From: Pseudomonas sp. LB-090624
GTDB taxonomy: Bacteria; Pseudomonadota; Gammaproteobacteria; Pseudomonadales; Pseudomonadaceae
Assembly: GCF_003205205.1 (NCBI RefSeq)
Contig: NZ_QJRL01000027.1
Coordinates: 1-64,000, forward strand
Direction of reading: 5' to 3'
Length of the DNA: 64,000 nt
The position numbers and the translations under genes were made by a program. Position 1 is the first letter of the stretch; each line of letters opens with the position of its first letter. The notes beneath the pieces were generated by a model that was not told the origin of the DNA, did not search any database, and saw only the letters and a list, made by a program, of their open reading frames with translations. Positions 27,676-36,481 of this stretch are shown in pieces.

Positions 27676-28429
27676 GGAAACCCAACACGGAACCCCTGGT
27701 GGCGAAGCGCAGGAGGCTCGGCGGGGCGCGGACGAAGAGAAACTGCTGGAGCTGGCGCTGGATGAAACGCCGGGTGAAGCAGCGGCCACCGTGCGTGAAG
27801 TCAAACGCCTGCAGCTGGAATGCCTCGACCTCAAGCGCCGCAACAAGCGCGTATGGGGCCAACTGCTGGCGCTGACTTGCGTGTTTGGCATAACCATCGC
27901 TGCGGTGGTGTTCTGGTACCCGAAGTACCGCTGGATCCCGACTACTGACAACCACGCGATCTGTGAAGTCTCGACCGAGAACAACCCGCGCGTCACCCCG
28001 GCCACCCTTGCCGAGTATGCCAAGGATGCCGTGGTCAATTCGTACTCCTACGATTATGTGAACTACCGCTCCAACCTCAATGCTGCGGGCGCCCGCTGGT
28101 ACACCGACGAGGGGCGCAAGGCTTTTCTGAAGACCCTGGACGATTCCGGCAACCTGGAGCGCGTGCTCAAGGGGCGGATGATCCTGCGCGCCATGGCCAC
28201 CCAGGTTGCCCAGGTCGAAGAGGCCGGTGTGCTGGCCAGCGGGCAGAACTACTGGCTGGTGCAGGTACCGATTGCCATCGAGTTCTATGTCGGCGGTGAC
28301 CAGCAGGCGCGCTCGCGCCAGGACTTCCTCGCCGCCGTGACCATCGTCCAGATCCCCGCCTCGGCCACCAACATCAAAGGCATTGCCGTCGATTCTGTTC
28401 AGCTGTCGCCGTACACCTCAAGGAAGTGA
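27665..28429 (+). CDS. dotI: T4BSS inner-membrane protein DotI/IcmL (TraM)
   Basis: The 254-residue protein has a charged cytoplasmic N-terminus (1-60), one membrane helix (WGQLLALTCVFGITIAAVVF, about 62-81) and a periplasmic NTF2/VirB8-like domain (VTPATLAEYAKDAVVNSYSYDYVNYRSNL and the C-terminal LAAVTIVQIPASATNIKGIAV). This is the plan of DotI/IcmL, a component of the inner-membrane part of type IVB systems, and of TraM in IncI plasmids. GGGGAAA precedes the ATG. The stop is two bases before dotH. Confidence 0.88.
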   Translation: MSSKETQHGTPGGEAQEARRGADEEKLLELALDETPGEAAATVREVKRLQLECLDLKRRNKRVWGQLLALTCVFGITIAAVVFWYPKYRWIPTTDNHAICEVSTENNPRVTPATLAEYAKDAVVNSYSYDYVNYRSNLNAAGARWYTDEGRKAFLKTLDDSGNLERVLKGRMILRAMATQVAQVEEAGVLASGQNYWLVQVPIAIEFYVGGDQQARSRQDFLAAVTIVQIPASATNIKGIAVDSVQLSPYTSRK

Positions 28430-28431
28430 CC

Positions 28432-29445
28432 ATGAAGAAGCATCTGATCGCATCGTTGCTTGCGAGCGCTATCGCTTTGCCTGCATTTGCCAACGAGGCG
28501 CCAACTGCGCCCGCTGCCGAGGGTGGCGCAGGGCAGGTTGACGCGGCGCAAGGCAGCGAAGCTCCGCCCCAGCCGCCGATGAATGGCCTGGGCCGGCAGG
28601 TATCCAGCGCTGCTCAAGTGGTCTATCCGCGCCCTGAGGATGTCATCAGTGACACGGTCAACGACGTGCAGGACTCGCAGCTGACATCGTCGCAAGTCGA
28701 GTTGATCAAGCAGTTGTGGTTGGAGCGGGAAAAGCAGAAGGCCACCGCCTATGTCAGCCCGGCCAAGCCGGTGACCCGCACGCTGGCACTCAACCTCGAC
28801 CCTGGGGTATCGCCACCCATCGTTCGCCTGAGCAAGGGCCAGCAGTCATCGATCGTGTTCTCCGACTATGCCGGGCAGCCGTGGATGATCCAGAACGTGT
28901 CGATCAACCGTGAGCTGTTCAGTGACGGTCGCGAGCGAGGCGGGCAGAACGGTCAGAACGGCACTGCCGCGCCGACCAATATCCTTACCCTGGACCCCGC
29001 CACTGCCGCGGCCTACGGCAACGTCACCGTCACCCTGCGCGGCCTGGCCACGCCGATCATCCTGATCCTGGCTGCCGGGCAGGAAGAAGTGGACATGCGT
29101 GTCGATGCCAAGGTGCCGGGGCGCAACCCGGATGCGACAGCGAGTGTGGCGATGTTGCGGATGCCGTCGATCGACGATGCGTTGACCTACTTCCTGGATG
29201 GTGTGCCGCCGAAAGAGGCCAACCGCCTGAAAGTGACCGGGCTGGAGGGCGTCGAGGCCTGGAGCTATGGCCCGAACATGTACGTGAAAGCCAAGGCTGA
29301 TGCGCAATACCCGGCCTACACCAACGCAGCGCGAAGCACCACCGGTGTGGCGGTGTATCGCTATGCGGGCCTGCAGAACAGCGTCACGTTCACGACTGGC
29401 GGGCAAGCCGTAACCGTCTTCATCGAGCAAGGGAATCTGCAATGA
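28432..29445 (+). CDS. dotH: T4BSS core component DotH/IcmK (TraN)
   Basis: The 337-residue protein begins with a signal peptide (MKKHLIASLLASAIALPAFA) and is therefore periplasmic or outer-membrane associated. The first third is Pro/Ala-rich; the rest is beta-rich with the DotH signatures, including PPIVRLSKGQQSSIVFSDYAG-type sequence near residues 126-146 and a C-terminal domain ending in AVTVFIEQG. DotH forms the outer-membrane core ring together with DotC, DotD and the DotG C-terminus. ATG at 28432 is favoured over GTG at 28426. It overlaps dotG by four bases. Confidence 0.9.
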   Translation: MKKHLIASLLASAIALPAFANEAPTAPAAEGGAGQVDAAQGSEAPPQPPMNGLGRQVSSAAQVVYPRPEDVISDTVNDVQDSQLTSSQVELIKQLWLEREKQKATAYVSPAKPVTRTLALNLDPGVSPPIVRLSKGQQSSIVFSDYAGQPWMIQNVSINRELFSDGRERGGQNGQNGTAAPTNILTLDPATAAAYGNVTVTLRGLATPIILILAAGQEEVDMRVDAKVPGRNPDATASVAMLRMPSIDDALTYFLDGVPPKEANRLKVTGLEGVEAWSYGPNMYVKAKADAQYPAYTNAARSTTGVAVYRYAGLQNSVTFTTGGQAVTVFIEQGNLQ

Positions 29446-30872
29446 GTGATAACAACATGCCGCCGAACGACTCGGGCTTCGATGAAGAGGACGAGCACCT
29501 GGTAGCCGACCGCGACGGCCCGACTGGCTCGCACGTGAAGAAGGCGCGCAAGTCCGATGAAATGCAGCGCAACCTGCGGGCGGTGTTCGGTTCCGGTGTC
29601 GGCAAGGTCTCGCTGATCGCTGCCGGGTTGGTCGTGCTGGCGCTGGGTGCCCTGGCCTACAACGGCATGTCTTCGAAAAACGCGCCTGCGGGCAAGGCGT
29701 CCACGGTGGACGTGCCGAATGCGCCGCAACCTGAAGTGTCAATCGACCCTATTTCCCCGGCCGAAGCAGAGCGCCGTGCGCAGCGAAGCTCGCTGGAGGC
29801 GGAACAGGCTGCCGAGCGCGGGATGTCATATCAGCCTGGCTTCGACCCGAACATCGTGCAGTCCACCGGGAAGGATTGGTCCCGAGGCCAGAGCGCCCAG
29901 TTCAATGTGCCCGGTCAGCCGTACAGTGACGGCAACCAGCGGCCGCCAGAGATTTACATCGGGGCTGGCCAGCCGCCTCGTGACTCGGGTCCGGTTTCGC
30001 AGCAGGCGGGGGCGGCCAACGCGCAGTCCCAGGAGCAGGAACGCAGGCGCCTGGAGGAGGAACTGAAAAAGGCCGAGGAGCAGCGCGACAAGTACGTCAG
30101 CGAGCTGAAAAGCGAAACGCTGAAGTCGATCAAGCAGCTGATGGGCGAGTCTGAAAGTGCCAAGGGGTTCGCTGAGAAAAGCAGCTTCAGCACCGTCAGC
30201 TACTACCCGACCGAACGCGCAGGGAGCGGTGTGACAGGCCCCGCGGTGCGGACTGCCAAGGACGACAAGGACCCCAATGCCATCGAGGCCGTGGGTGATA
30301 CCGACCGGGCCTTGCTGATCAAGACCGGTACCATCATGTACGCCACGCTCGATGCCGAGGTGAACACCGATGATGGCGGTGACGTGCTGGCGACCATTCG
30401 AGGCGGCAAGTGGAACGGCTCCAAGCTGATCGGCAAGATCGAGCAGGCGCCCGACAACATTCGCGTGAAGTTCACCATCCTTGCACCGCCGGTCAACGAC
30501 CCTCGTCCGACCATGCGCATCAGCGCCGTGGCACTGCGCGAGGATGATGCCAAGCAGGGTATTGCCGAGACCAAGGACCACCACACCATGGAGCGCTATT
30601 TCGCCCTGGGGGCTGCCTCGCTGTTGTCCGGCTACGGTCGGGCTTACCAGCAGACAGCGGGTACCACGGTCATCAGCCCGAGCGGCGTCGTGGCACAGAC
30701 CACTACCGAGCCTTCGACCAAGCAGGTGATCGGTTCGTCGGTCGGTGAAATGGGCACCGCCATCGCCGGCGAAGTGCGCCGCGGCTTCAATCGCCCGGCC
30801 ACCTACGCAACGCCTGCGAACAAAGGCTTTGGCCTGTTCTTCCTGCAAGACGTTCACGATCAATCTCGATAA
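29442..30872 (+). CDS. dotG: T4BSS channel protein DotG/IcmE (TraO, VirB10-like)
   Basis: The 476-residue protein has a cytoplasmic acidic/charged N-terminus, one membrane helix near residues 51-71 (VGKVSLIAAGLVVLALGALAY), a Pro/Gln-rich linker, a coiled coil near 190-225 (rich in E, R and K) and a C-terminal VirB10/TrbI-like beta domain from about 280 (GTIMYATLDAEVNTDDGG, KLIGKIEQAPDNIRVKFTIL). DotG spans the envelope and forms the central channel. It lacks the long pentapeptide-like repeats of the 1048-residue Legionella protein and is of TraO-like length. Overlap with dotH suggests tight co-translation. Confidence 0.92.
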   Translation: MSDNNMPPNDSGFDEEDEHLVADRDGPTGSHVKKARKSDEMQRNLRAVFGSGVGKVSLIAAGLVVLALGALAYNGMSSKNAPAGKASTVDVPNAPQPEVSIDPISPAEAERRAQRSSLEAEQAAERGMSYQPGFDPNIVQSTGKDWSRGQSAQFNVPGQPYSDGNQRPPEIYIGAGQPPRDSGPVSQQAGAANAQSQEQERRRLEEELKKAEEQRDKYVSELKSETLKSIKQLMGESESAKGFAEKSSFSTVSYYPTERAGSGVTGPAVRTAKDDKDPNAIEAVGDTDRALLIKTGTIMYATLDAEVNTDDGGDVLATIRGGKWNGSKLIGKIEQAPDNIRVKFTILAPPVNDPRPTMRISAVALREDDAKQGIAETKDHHTMERYFALGAASLLSGYGRAYQQTAGTTVISPSGVVAQTTTEPSTKQVIGSSVGEMGTAIAGEVRRGFNRPATYATPANKGFGLFFLQDVHDQSR

Positions 30873-30882
30873 GGAGTTCGAC

Positions 30883-31506
30883 ATGAAGAACTGGTCGTTC
30901 GGAAAACTCATTGGCGTTTTTGCCGGCAGCTTCCTGGCGCTCATCGTGCTCGCCGTGGTCGTGATCAAGGCGACCTCGTCGCCAGCGGCCAAGGCCAGGC
31001 GCATCACGCCGGTCCAGGCACAATCGGCGCAACAGCCACGCATGGATGTGCTGAGCATCGAGCTGGCCAAGTCGCGGGAGCAGGCCCAGGCGGCGCTGCA
31101 GGCCCAGGAAAACAGCGAAAAACAGCTGAAGATCGTACGCGAGGAATCGCAGCGCAATACTCAGTTGCTGCTGAGCCAGATCAAAGCTCTGGATACCAAC
31201 CTGTCCGACCTGCAGCAGCGCATGAAATTCTACGAAGACAGCCGTCAGCGCGTGGAGGTGATCAAGCCTCCGCGCAGGGAACCGGCGCCTGCTGTTGCGC
31301 AAGGGTACGCCAAGCGCGCTCACCCCATCCCGCAATCCACTGGCTACAAGGTACAGGCAGTGGTCGGGCACCGGGCCTGGGTAAAAAATGGCGATAGCGA
31401 AGACAGCGTCAAGGCTGGCGACCCGTTGCCGCCGGTGCAGCGCGAACTGAAAGTGCTTGCCGTGGATCGCGACAGCGGCATCGTGGTTACTTCACCCGCT
31501 CTTTAA
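30883..31506 (+). CDS. Inner-membrane coiled-coil protein, DotF/IcmG- or TraP-like
   Basis: The 207-residue protein has a membrane helix at about 9-28 (IGVFAGSFLALIVLAVVVI), a long coiled coil near 55-120 (LAKSREQAQAALQAQENSEK and the following heptads), and a small beta-rich C-terminal domain (KVQAVVGHRAWVKNGDSEDSVKAGD) of the kind seen in VirB/Tra proteins that end in a one-strand SH3-like fold. Position between dotG and icmC is that of traP in IncI plasmids; DotF/IcmG has the same bitopic coiled-coil plan. AAGGAG lies seven bases before the ATG. Identity is by position and topology. Confidence 0.65.
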   Translation: MKNWSFGKLIGVFAGSFLALIVLAVVVIKATSSPAAKARRITPVQAQSAQQPRMDVLSIELAKSREQAQAALQAQENSEKQLKIVREESQRNTQLLLSQIKALDTNLSDLQQRMKFYEDSRQRVEVIKPPRREPAPAVAQGYAKRAHPIPQSTGYKVQAVVGHRAWVKNGDSEDSVKAGDPLPPVQRELKVLAVDRDSGIVVTSPAL

Positions 31507-31521
31507 AACAGGGACGTTGTC

Positions 31522-32106
31522 ATGGCGGCCGGATTTGCCGATCTAGTAGATGTAATGGTCAATATCGGGAAGGTCATCCCGACAGCGATCATGATGTGCC
31601 AAGGTATTGCCGCGCTTATCGGCCTTTACCTGACCGGCGCTGCGTTGATTGAAATATGGGGTGTCACCCATGACAACGCATTGAAATACGTGGCGGGGCG
31701 GCAGCGATTTTCTGTCGGCTCTGCCTGTGTGCAATTGGTGATCGGTTCTATTTTGCTGGCGATCGGTACGCTGGAGTGGATGGGCATCATGTCGCGAACC
31801 CTGACCGGGGATTATGCCAATTCGCGCATGCTGTCCTATTCCTCGACCGGGACGACTTTGCAAGAACAGGCACAACTGGCAACCCTGGCCCTGCTGGGCA
31901 TCATGCAGGTTGTCGGTTTGATCGCCATGGTGAAAGGTTGGTTGACGGTAAACGGTTATTACAACAATCAAACTCAAGCCGGCCTCGGTACCGCCAGCGG
32001 ATGGATCATCGGCGGTGTCCTGGCGTGGAACTTCAAATGGTTCAGCGATGTACTCAACAACACAATCGGATTCAATCTGGTTGGCCTTTTCACGCCGTGG
32101 TCGTAA
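31522..32106 (+). CDS. icmC: T4BSS membrane protein IcmC/DotE (TraQ)
   Basis: The 194-residue protein has four hydrophobic helices (about 22-45, 68-90, 115-140 and 158-178) and Gly/Thr-rich loops. It corresponds to IcmC/DotE of Legionella and TraQ of IncI plasmids by topology, length and gene order (after the TraP-like gene and before icmD). It sits in the inner membrane; its biochemical role is not established. Confidence 0.78.
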   Translation: MAAGFADLVDVMVNIGKVIPTAIMMCQGIAALIGLYLTGAALIEIWGVTHDNALKYVAGRQRFSVGSACVQLVIGSILLAIGTLEWMGIMSRTLTGDYANSRMLSYSSTGTTLQEQAQLATLALLGIMQVVGLIAMVKGWLTVNGYYNNQTQAGLGTASGWIIGGVLAWNFKWFSDVLNNTIGFNLVGLFTPWS

Positions 32107-32143
32107 CGGCGTTTCGAAATATGAAATCCAAGGAGCGTCACTT

Positions 32144-32524
32144 ATGAAAGCACTCAAAACCCTGAAAGCTGCCTACGATTCGGCCAAGGTTCGTGCAACT
32201 ACCGCTGTTATTGCTGCGCTGACTGCCCCGTCGGCATTCGCCATCTCCAAGACGGACCTGACCCAGGATACTTCCGGCGGCAAGACGGCCGATGACGTCA
32301 TGACCAATATCGACAACACCGCTCAGGGCGGCGCCACGCTGCTGATCTCGCTGGTGTCGATTGGTGGTTTCGTGGTCGTCGCCATCTCCCTGTACACCCT
32401 GTGGAAAGCCTCCAAGGATGAGCGTGAGAAGCCGATGTCGGCGATTGTCGGCCTGTTCATCGGCGGCCTGATGGCGGGTGTCGGTACCGTGATGTGGATC
32501 ATGCGCAACACCATGGTCGAATAA
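32144..32524 (+). CDS. icmD: T4BSS membrane protein IcmD/DotP (TraR)
   Basis: The 126-residue protein has an N-terminal signal-like hydrophobic segment ending near AFA (residue 32), then two membrane helices (LLISLVSIGGFVVVAISLYTLW and IVGLFIGGLMAGVGTVMWIM) separated by a short basic loop, ending with NTMVE. This matches IcmD/DotP and TraR. AAGGAG lies eight bases before the ATG at 32144. Confidence 0.82.
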   Translation: MKALKTLKAAYDSAKVRATTAVIAALTAPSAFAISKTDLTQDTSGGKTADDVMTNIDNTAQGGATLLISLVSIGGFVVVAISLYTLWKASKDEREKPMSAIVGLFIGGLMAGVGTVMWIMRNTMVE

Positions 32525-32597
32525 GGCTGTGCGCCGCTGAACCTATGGCGGGGCGTGAAGCCCCGCACCTCAAGAACAGTTTCGGGAATATTCGGAC

Positions 32598-33344
32598 GTG
32601 AGCGAAACAAACGCTTCTGAACGCGGGGCAAACACGGTGCCCACGTTGTCGAGTGGCTATCTCAGTCGAACTGCCAACCAGCCGGTATTTGGCGTGCGTC
32701 GGCCACTGTGGCGCTCGGACGATGACCAACGCAAACTGTTCAGCGATGAAAACAGCAAGCTTCGCACTTCGGTGTGGCAGCGCGACAATTACACCTGCCG
32801 CTTCTGCGGGTTCAAGTCTGCCAAGTTTCAGGAACTTCATGCACTGGACGGCAATGCCGACAACTGCACCAAGGAAAACCTGATCACCGCCTGCAACCTG
32901 TGTCGTCAGGTTCATCATCTTGGCGCCTGCGCCATGAATGACACCGGTTTTTTCGTCGCCGTGCAGGAACTGACGCAAACCGAGATCAATAACATTGCCC
33001 GCTGTATCTACGTTAATGAGTTGCTCGATGACGTGGCGGTCAATGAAAAACTGGCCAGCCTGCTGGCGGCTTTCAAGTTTCGGGGTAATGACACACTGAA
33101 AGCAATATTCGGTGGCGAAGTCATCACCGTGCTTGGCGTGGCGGAAACCCTCGCAAGCAAGCAACTTGTCAGCGATGAAGAATTTAGCAAGCGCGCTGAA
33201 TGGTTGGCGCCGTTACGGCTGTTCCCAACCAAAAGCGCGTTCAAAGATGGACAACTCGAATACTACGCGGCCAATAACCGCGCGCTGTTTTTGCCAGCTA
33301 ACTGGTCGGCATTGACCAGCCAGTTACTGAAGAATTTTGCTTGA
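32598..33344 (+). CDS. icmJ: T4BSS coupling-complex protein IcmJ/DotN (TraT position)
   Basis: The 248-residue protein contains a zinc-binding HNH-like fold: C67-x2-C70, H81 and C99-x2-C102 (TCRFC, ELHAL, CNLC). In Legionella, IcmJ/DotN has this fold without nuclease activity and is part of the type IV coupling complex with DotL and DotM. The region around PVFGVRRPLWRSDDDQR is typical. It directly precedes dotO, as in known T4BSS clusters. Confidence 0.88.
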   Translation: MSETNASERGANTVPTLSSGYLSRTANQPVFGVRRPLWRSDDDQRKLFSDENSKLRTSVWQRDNYTCRFCGFKSAKFQELHALDGNADNCTKENLITACNLCRQVHHLGACAMNDTGFFVAVQELTQTEINNIARCIYVNELLDDVAVNEKLASLLAAFKFRGNDTLKAIFGGEVITVLGVAETLASKQLVSDEEFSKRAEWLAPLRLFPTKSAFKDGQLEYYAANNRALFLPANWSALTSQLLKNFA

Positions 33345-33407
33345 TGCAGCCGCTCGTACTGCTGCTCAGTCTCGCCGTTGAGAGCGTTGGCAAGGGAGAA
33401 CAAGGAA

Positions 33408-36400
33408 ATGTTTAACAAACTCGAGGCGGTGATCCTGACGGTGCTGAGCCAGCTCAAGGCAGACGTGCAGGACTATTGCGACCTGGAAACGGTCGATGGC
33501 GGGCAGGCCATCGTCGCCAACGACGGTTCGCTGGCCTCCATCGTGCGCTTCAACGGCACCAAGAGCGTGCTTGGGCGCGAACAGTTCGAACGCCTGGTCA
33601 GCCTGCTGGAAGCGTCGCTCTCGGTGTACTTCAAGGTGCGCGGCCACCACCTGCAGATTGTCTTCAGCCGCGACCTGGATGCGACCGCGCCGCTGGAGCA
33701 GAACGCCTTGCAGCAGGCAGCAACCGCCGAGCGGCTGAACCTCAACGTGCGGCACCTGATCAACGAAGGTGTCAGCAAGTACGCACAGTATGTGTATGAC
33801 GAAGAATGCTACCTGGTGTTCTGGTCGCGGCCCGCGCTGCTCGACCAGACCGAACGGTCGATGGCGCGCGAGGCGCTGAACGAGTTCAGGAAGGAATCGG
33901 AGTGGCCGGCCACCGCCGAAGCGCAGAACCTGCTGCGGCCCATTTCCTATCTCAAGGACCGCCACCTTTCCTTTGTCACCAAGATTTCCGAAGACCTGAC
34001 GTCCCCCGAGTTCGGTTGCTCGGCGGATGTACTCGACGTCAGTGAAGCGATCCGCGCCATTCGTGCGAAGGTGAACCCCGACATCACGCCGCGTACCTGG
34101 AAGCCTTATATTCCGGGCAGTGCCATTCCCATGCGCTGGAAGACCAGCAAGCGCAATGGCGACATGTCGGAGTTCATGTACCCCACGCTGCCCAGCCAGA
34201 TCATGGTCACTTCGGCTGAAATCGGCAGTGGCGAGCGCACCAGCCTGCTGCCGGACCCTACGAGCGTGCGGGTTGGCTCGCGCGTGTATGCGCCGTTGCT
34301 GATGTCGATTCCACCGGCAGAGCCGCAATATTTCAACACCCTGTTCAACAGCCTCAATCGCGCGGAAACGCAAGAGAACGGTGTGTCGCGCGCTTTGCCG
34401 TATTCGGTGTCGATCATGCTGTCCTCCGACGGCATGAGCGTGCTGGCCTGGAAGAGCCTGTTCGCCCAGCTGCTGTCGGTCACCTCCGAGCAGAACCGCA
34501 ACATCAACCTCGCCACCAAGGAACTGCGCGAGCGCGTGCGTGACGGTGAATGCATGGTCAAGCTGCAGGTGGCCGCGATGACCTGGGCCAGCCCGGACGA
34601 AAAGGGCGTGAAGGAGCTGGCGCTGCGCAAGTCGAAGCTCTGGCGCACTCTGGAAGCCTGGGGCCAGCCGGTATTCATCGAGCGTACCGGTAACCCGATG
34701 CAGGCGTTCCAGTCCAACTGCCTGGCCCTGACTACCAAGCATATGGGCGACCCAGCCGCTGCGCCGCTGGGGGATGCAGTGGCCATGCTGCCGCTGACCC
34801 GACCAGCTTCCCCGTTCCAGGAAGGTTCGACCATCTACCGCAGCCTGGATGGCAAGATCCTCAAGTACCAGCGTTTTTCCTCGCAGCAGACCACCTGGAT
34901 CACCCTGATTGCAGGCAAGCCAGGTTCGGGCAAGTCGGTGTTGATGAACAACAACCACTTCGAATCGTGCCTGATGCCGGGCCTGACCGGGTTGCCCTAC
35001 ATCGGCATCACCGACATCGGTATTTCATCTTCCGGCTTCTGCGACCTGGTGCGCGACAACCTGCCGCCGCGGCTGCATCACCTGGTGGTGTACAAGCGTT
35101 TGCAGAACGCCCGCAAGGACTGCATCAACCCGCTGGATACGCCGCTTGGCCAGCGTTACCCGCTGCCGAAGGACCGCGAGTTCAACAAGAATTTCCTCAC
35201 TATCCTGGTGACGCCGCCCGAACGCGAAAAGCCCTATGAAGGGATGAGCAACTTCGTTGGCCGCATGGTCGACCTGGCCTACCGGCGCAAGGACGACAAG
35301 ATCGAGCGGGCCAGCCCGGAGACCTACAAGCCCGGGCACAACGACGTGGTCGACAGCGCCGTGGCGGCGCTGGGCTTCCGCATTCTGCCGGCCACCACCT
35401 ACTGGGAACTGGTCGACGCAATGTTCGACGCCGGCATGGTGTATGAGGCGGAAGTTACCCAGCGTTATGCGGTGCCTACCCTCAACGACCTGGTGGCGGT
35501 GGCATCCACCGAAGAGGTGCGAGCCGAGTACGAAGGCTCCGGTGAGGTGGGGCGTAGCCTGGTCGATGCGTTCATTCTCGGCATTCGCGAGGCGGTCGGC
35601 GACTTCCCGGTGTTCGCCGACCACACCCGTTTCGACGTCGGCAGTGCCCGTATCGTTGCCCTCGACCTGCAGGACGTGGCGTTGCAGGGCTCTGCTTCGG
35701 CCAAGAAGCAGACTGCCTTGATGTACATGATCGCCCGCCAGTGCTTCATGAAGAAGGTGGCCTTCTCGAAGGAGGACTTCCCGTTCTTCACCGAGAAGTA
35801 CCTGCCGTTCTACGAGCGCCTGGTGGCCGACCTGGTGGATGAATACAAGGTCATGTGCATGGACGAATTCCACAAGACCGGTGGCCACGTGGGCTTGCAG
35901 GAACAGATGCAGACCGATGGCCGCGAGGCCCGTAAGTGGAACATGGAGATCATTCTGGCTTCGCAGTTGATGGAAGACTTCGGCCAGCTGACCAAGATCG
36001 CCACAGCCACCTTCATCCTCGACTCGGGCACCAAGGAAACCCGCGATTGGTTGCGGAAGAACATCGGCCTTTCCGACACCGAAGAGCATGCGCTGGTGAA
36101 CTTCGTGCACGGTGCGAACAAGCATGGCTGTACCTTCCTGGCCCGCTTCGAGACCAAGAATGCCACCTACAGCCAGCTGTTCACCATGTCGGCCGGGCCG
36201 ATGCGCCTGTGGGCACTGACCACAACCGCCGAGGACCGAAAGCTGCGGACCATGCTCTACGAGCACATGCCGCGCCCGGACGCGCTGGCCCTGCTGGCCC
36301 GGCGCTTCCCATCAGGGGGGTGCAAAGACATGGTCGAACGCTTGAAGCGAGAGACGTTCAAGGACGTCGAGTTCGTCGATGACGACATGGAACAGTCGGT

Positions 36401-36470
36401 GATCGCACGGATCGCCAAAGACCTGGTGGCTGACTACATCAGCGCCAGTGCATTCGAAGACGTAGTGTGA
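33408..36470 (+). CDS. dotO: T4BSS ATPase DotO/IcmB (TraU, VirB4-like)
   Basis: The 1020-residue protein is the large cytoplasmic ATPase that docks at the base of the channel. Walker A is GKPGSGKS at residues 503-510, and Walker B is VMCMDE at about 815-820. The N-terminal 450 residues form the VirB4-like domain. The ATG at 33408 (MFNKLEAVIL) is preferred to a longer frame because GGGAGA lies eight bases upstream. Length matches Legionella IcmB (1009). It ends 11 bases before dotL. Confidence 0.95.
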   Translation: MFNKLEAVILTVLSQLKADVQDYCDLETVDGGQAIVANDGSLASIVRFNGTKSVLGREQFERLVSLLEASLSVYFKVRGHHLQIVFSRDLDATAPLEQNALQQAATAERLNLNVRHLINEGVSKYAQYVYDEECYLVFWSRPALLDQTERSMAREALNEFRKESEWPATAEAQNLLRPISYLKDRHLSFVTKISEDLTSPEFGCSADVLDVSEAIRAIRAKVNPDITPRTWKPYIPGSAIPMRWKTSKRNGDMSEFMYPTLPSQIMVTSAEIGSGERTSLLPDPTSVRVGSRVYAPLLMSIPPAEPQYFNTLFNSLNRAETQENGVSRALPYSVSIMLSSDGMSVLAWKSLFAQLLSVTSEQNRNINLATKELRERVRDGECMVKLQVAAMTWASPDEKGVKELALRKSKLWRTLEAWGQPVFIERTGNPMQAFQSNCLALTTKHMGDPAAAPLGDAVAMLPLTRPASPFQEGSTIYRSLDGKILKYQRFSSQQTTWITLIAGKPGSGKSVLMNNNHFESCLMPGLTGLPYIGITDIGISSSGFCDLVRDNLPPRLHHLVVYKRLQNARKDCINPLDTPLGQRYPLPKDREFNKNFLTILVTPPEREKPYEGMSNFVGRMVDLAYRRKDDKIERASPETYKPGHNDVVDSAVAALGFRILPATTYWELVDAMFDAGMVYEAEVTQRYAVPTLNDLVAVASTEEVRAEYEGSGEVGRSLVDAFILGIREAVGDFPVFADHTRFDVGSARIVALDLQDVALQGSASAKKQTALMYMIARQCFMKKVAFSKEDFPFFTEKYLPFYERLVADLVDEYKVMCMDEFHKTGGHVGLQEQMQTDGREARKWNMEIILASQLMEDFGQLTKIATATFILDSGTKETRDWLRKNIGLSDTEEHALVNFVHGANKHGCTFLARFETKNATYSQLFTMSAGPMRLWALTTTAEDRKLRTMLYEHMPRPDALALLARRFPSGGCKDMVERLKRETFKDVEFVDDDMEQSVIARIAKDLVADYISASAFEDVV

Positions 36471-36481
36471 GGGAGTGACAG

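Noticed and set aside
33366..34958. 530-codon open frame opposite dotO
   Set aside because: Antisense shadow of the ATPase gene.
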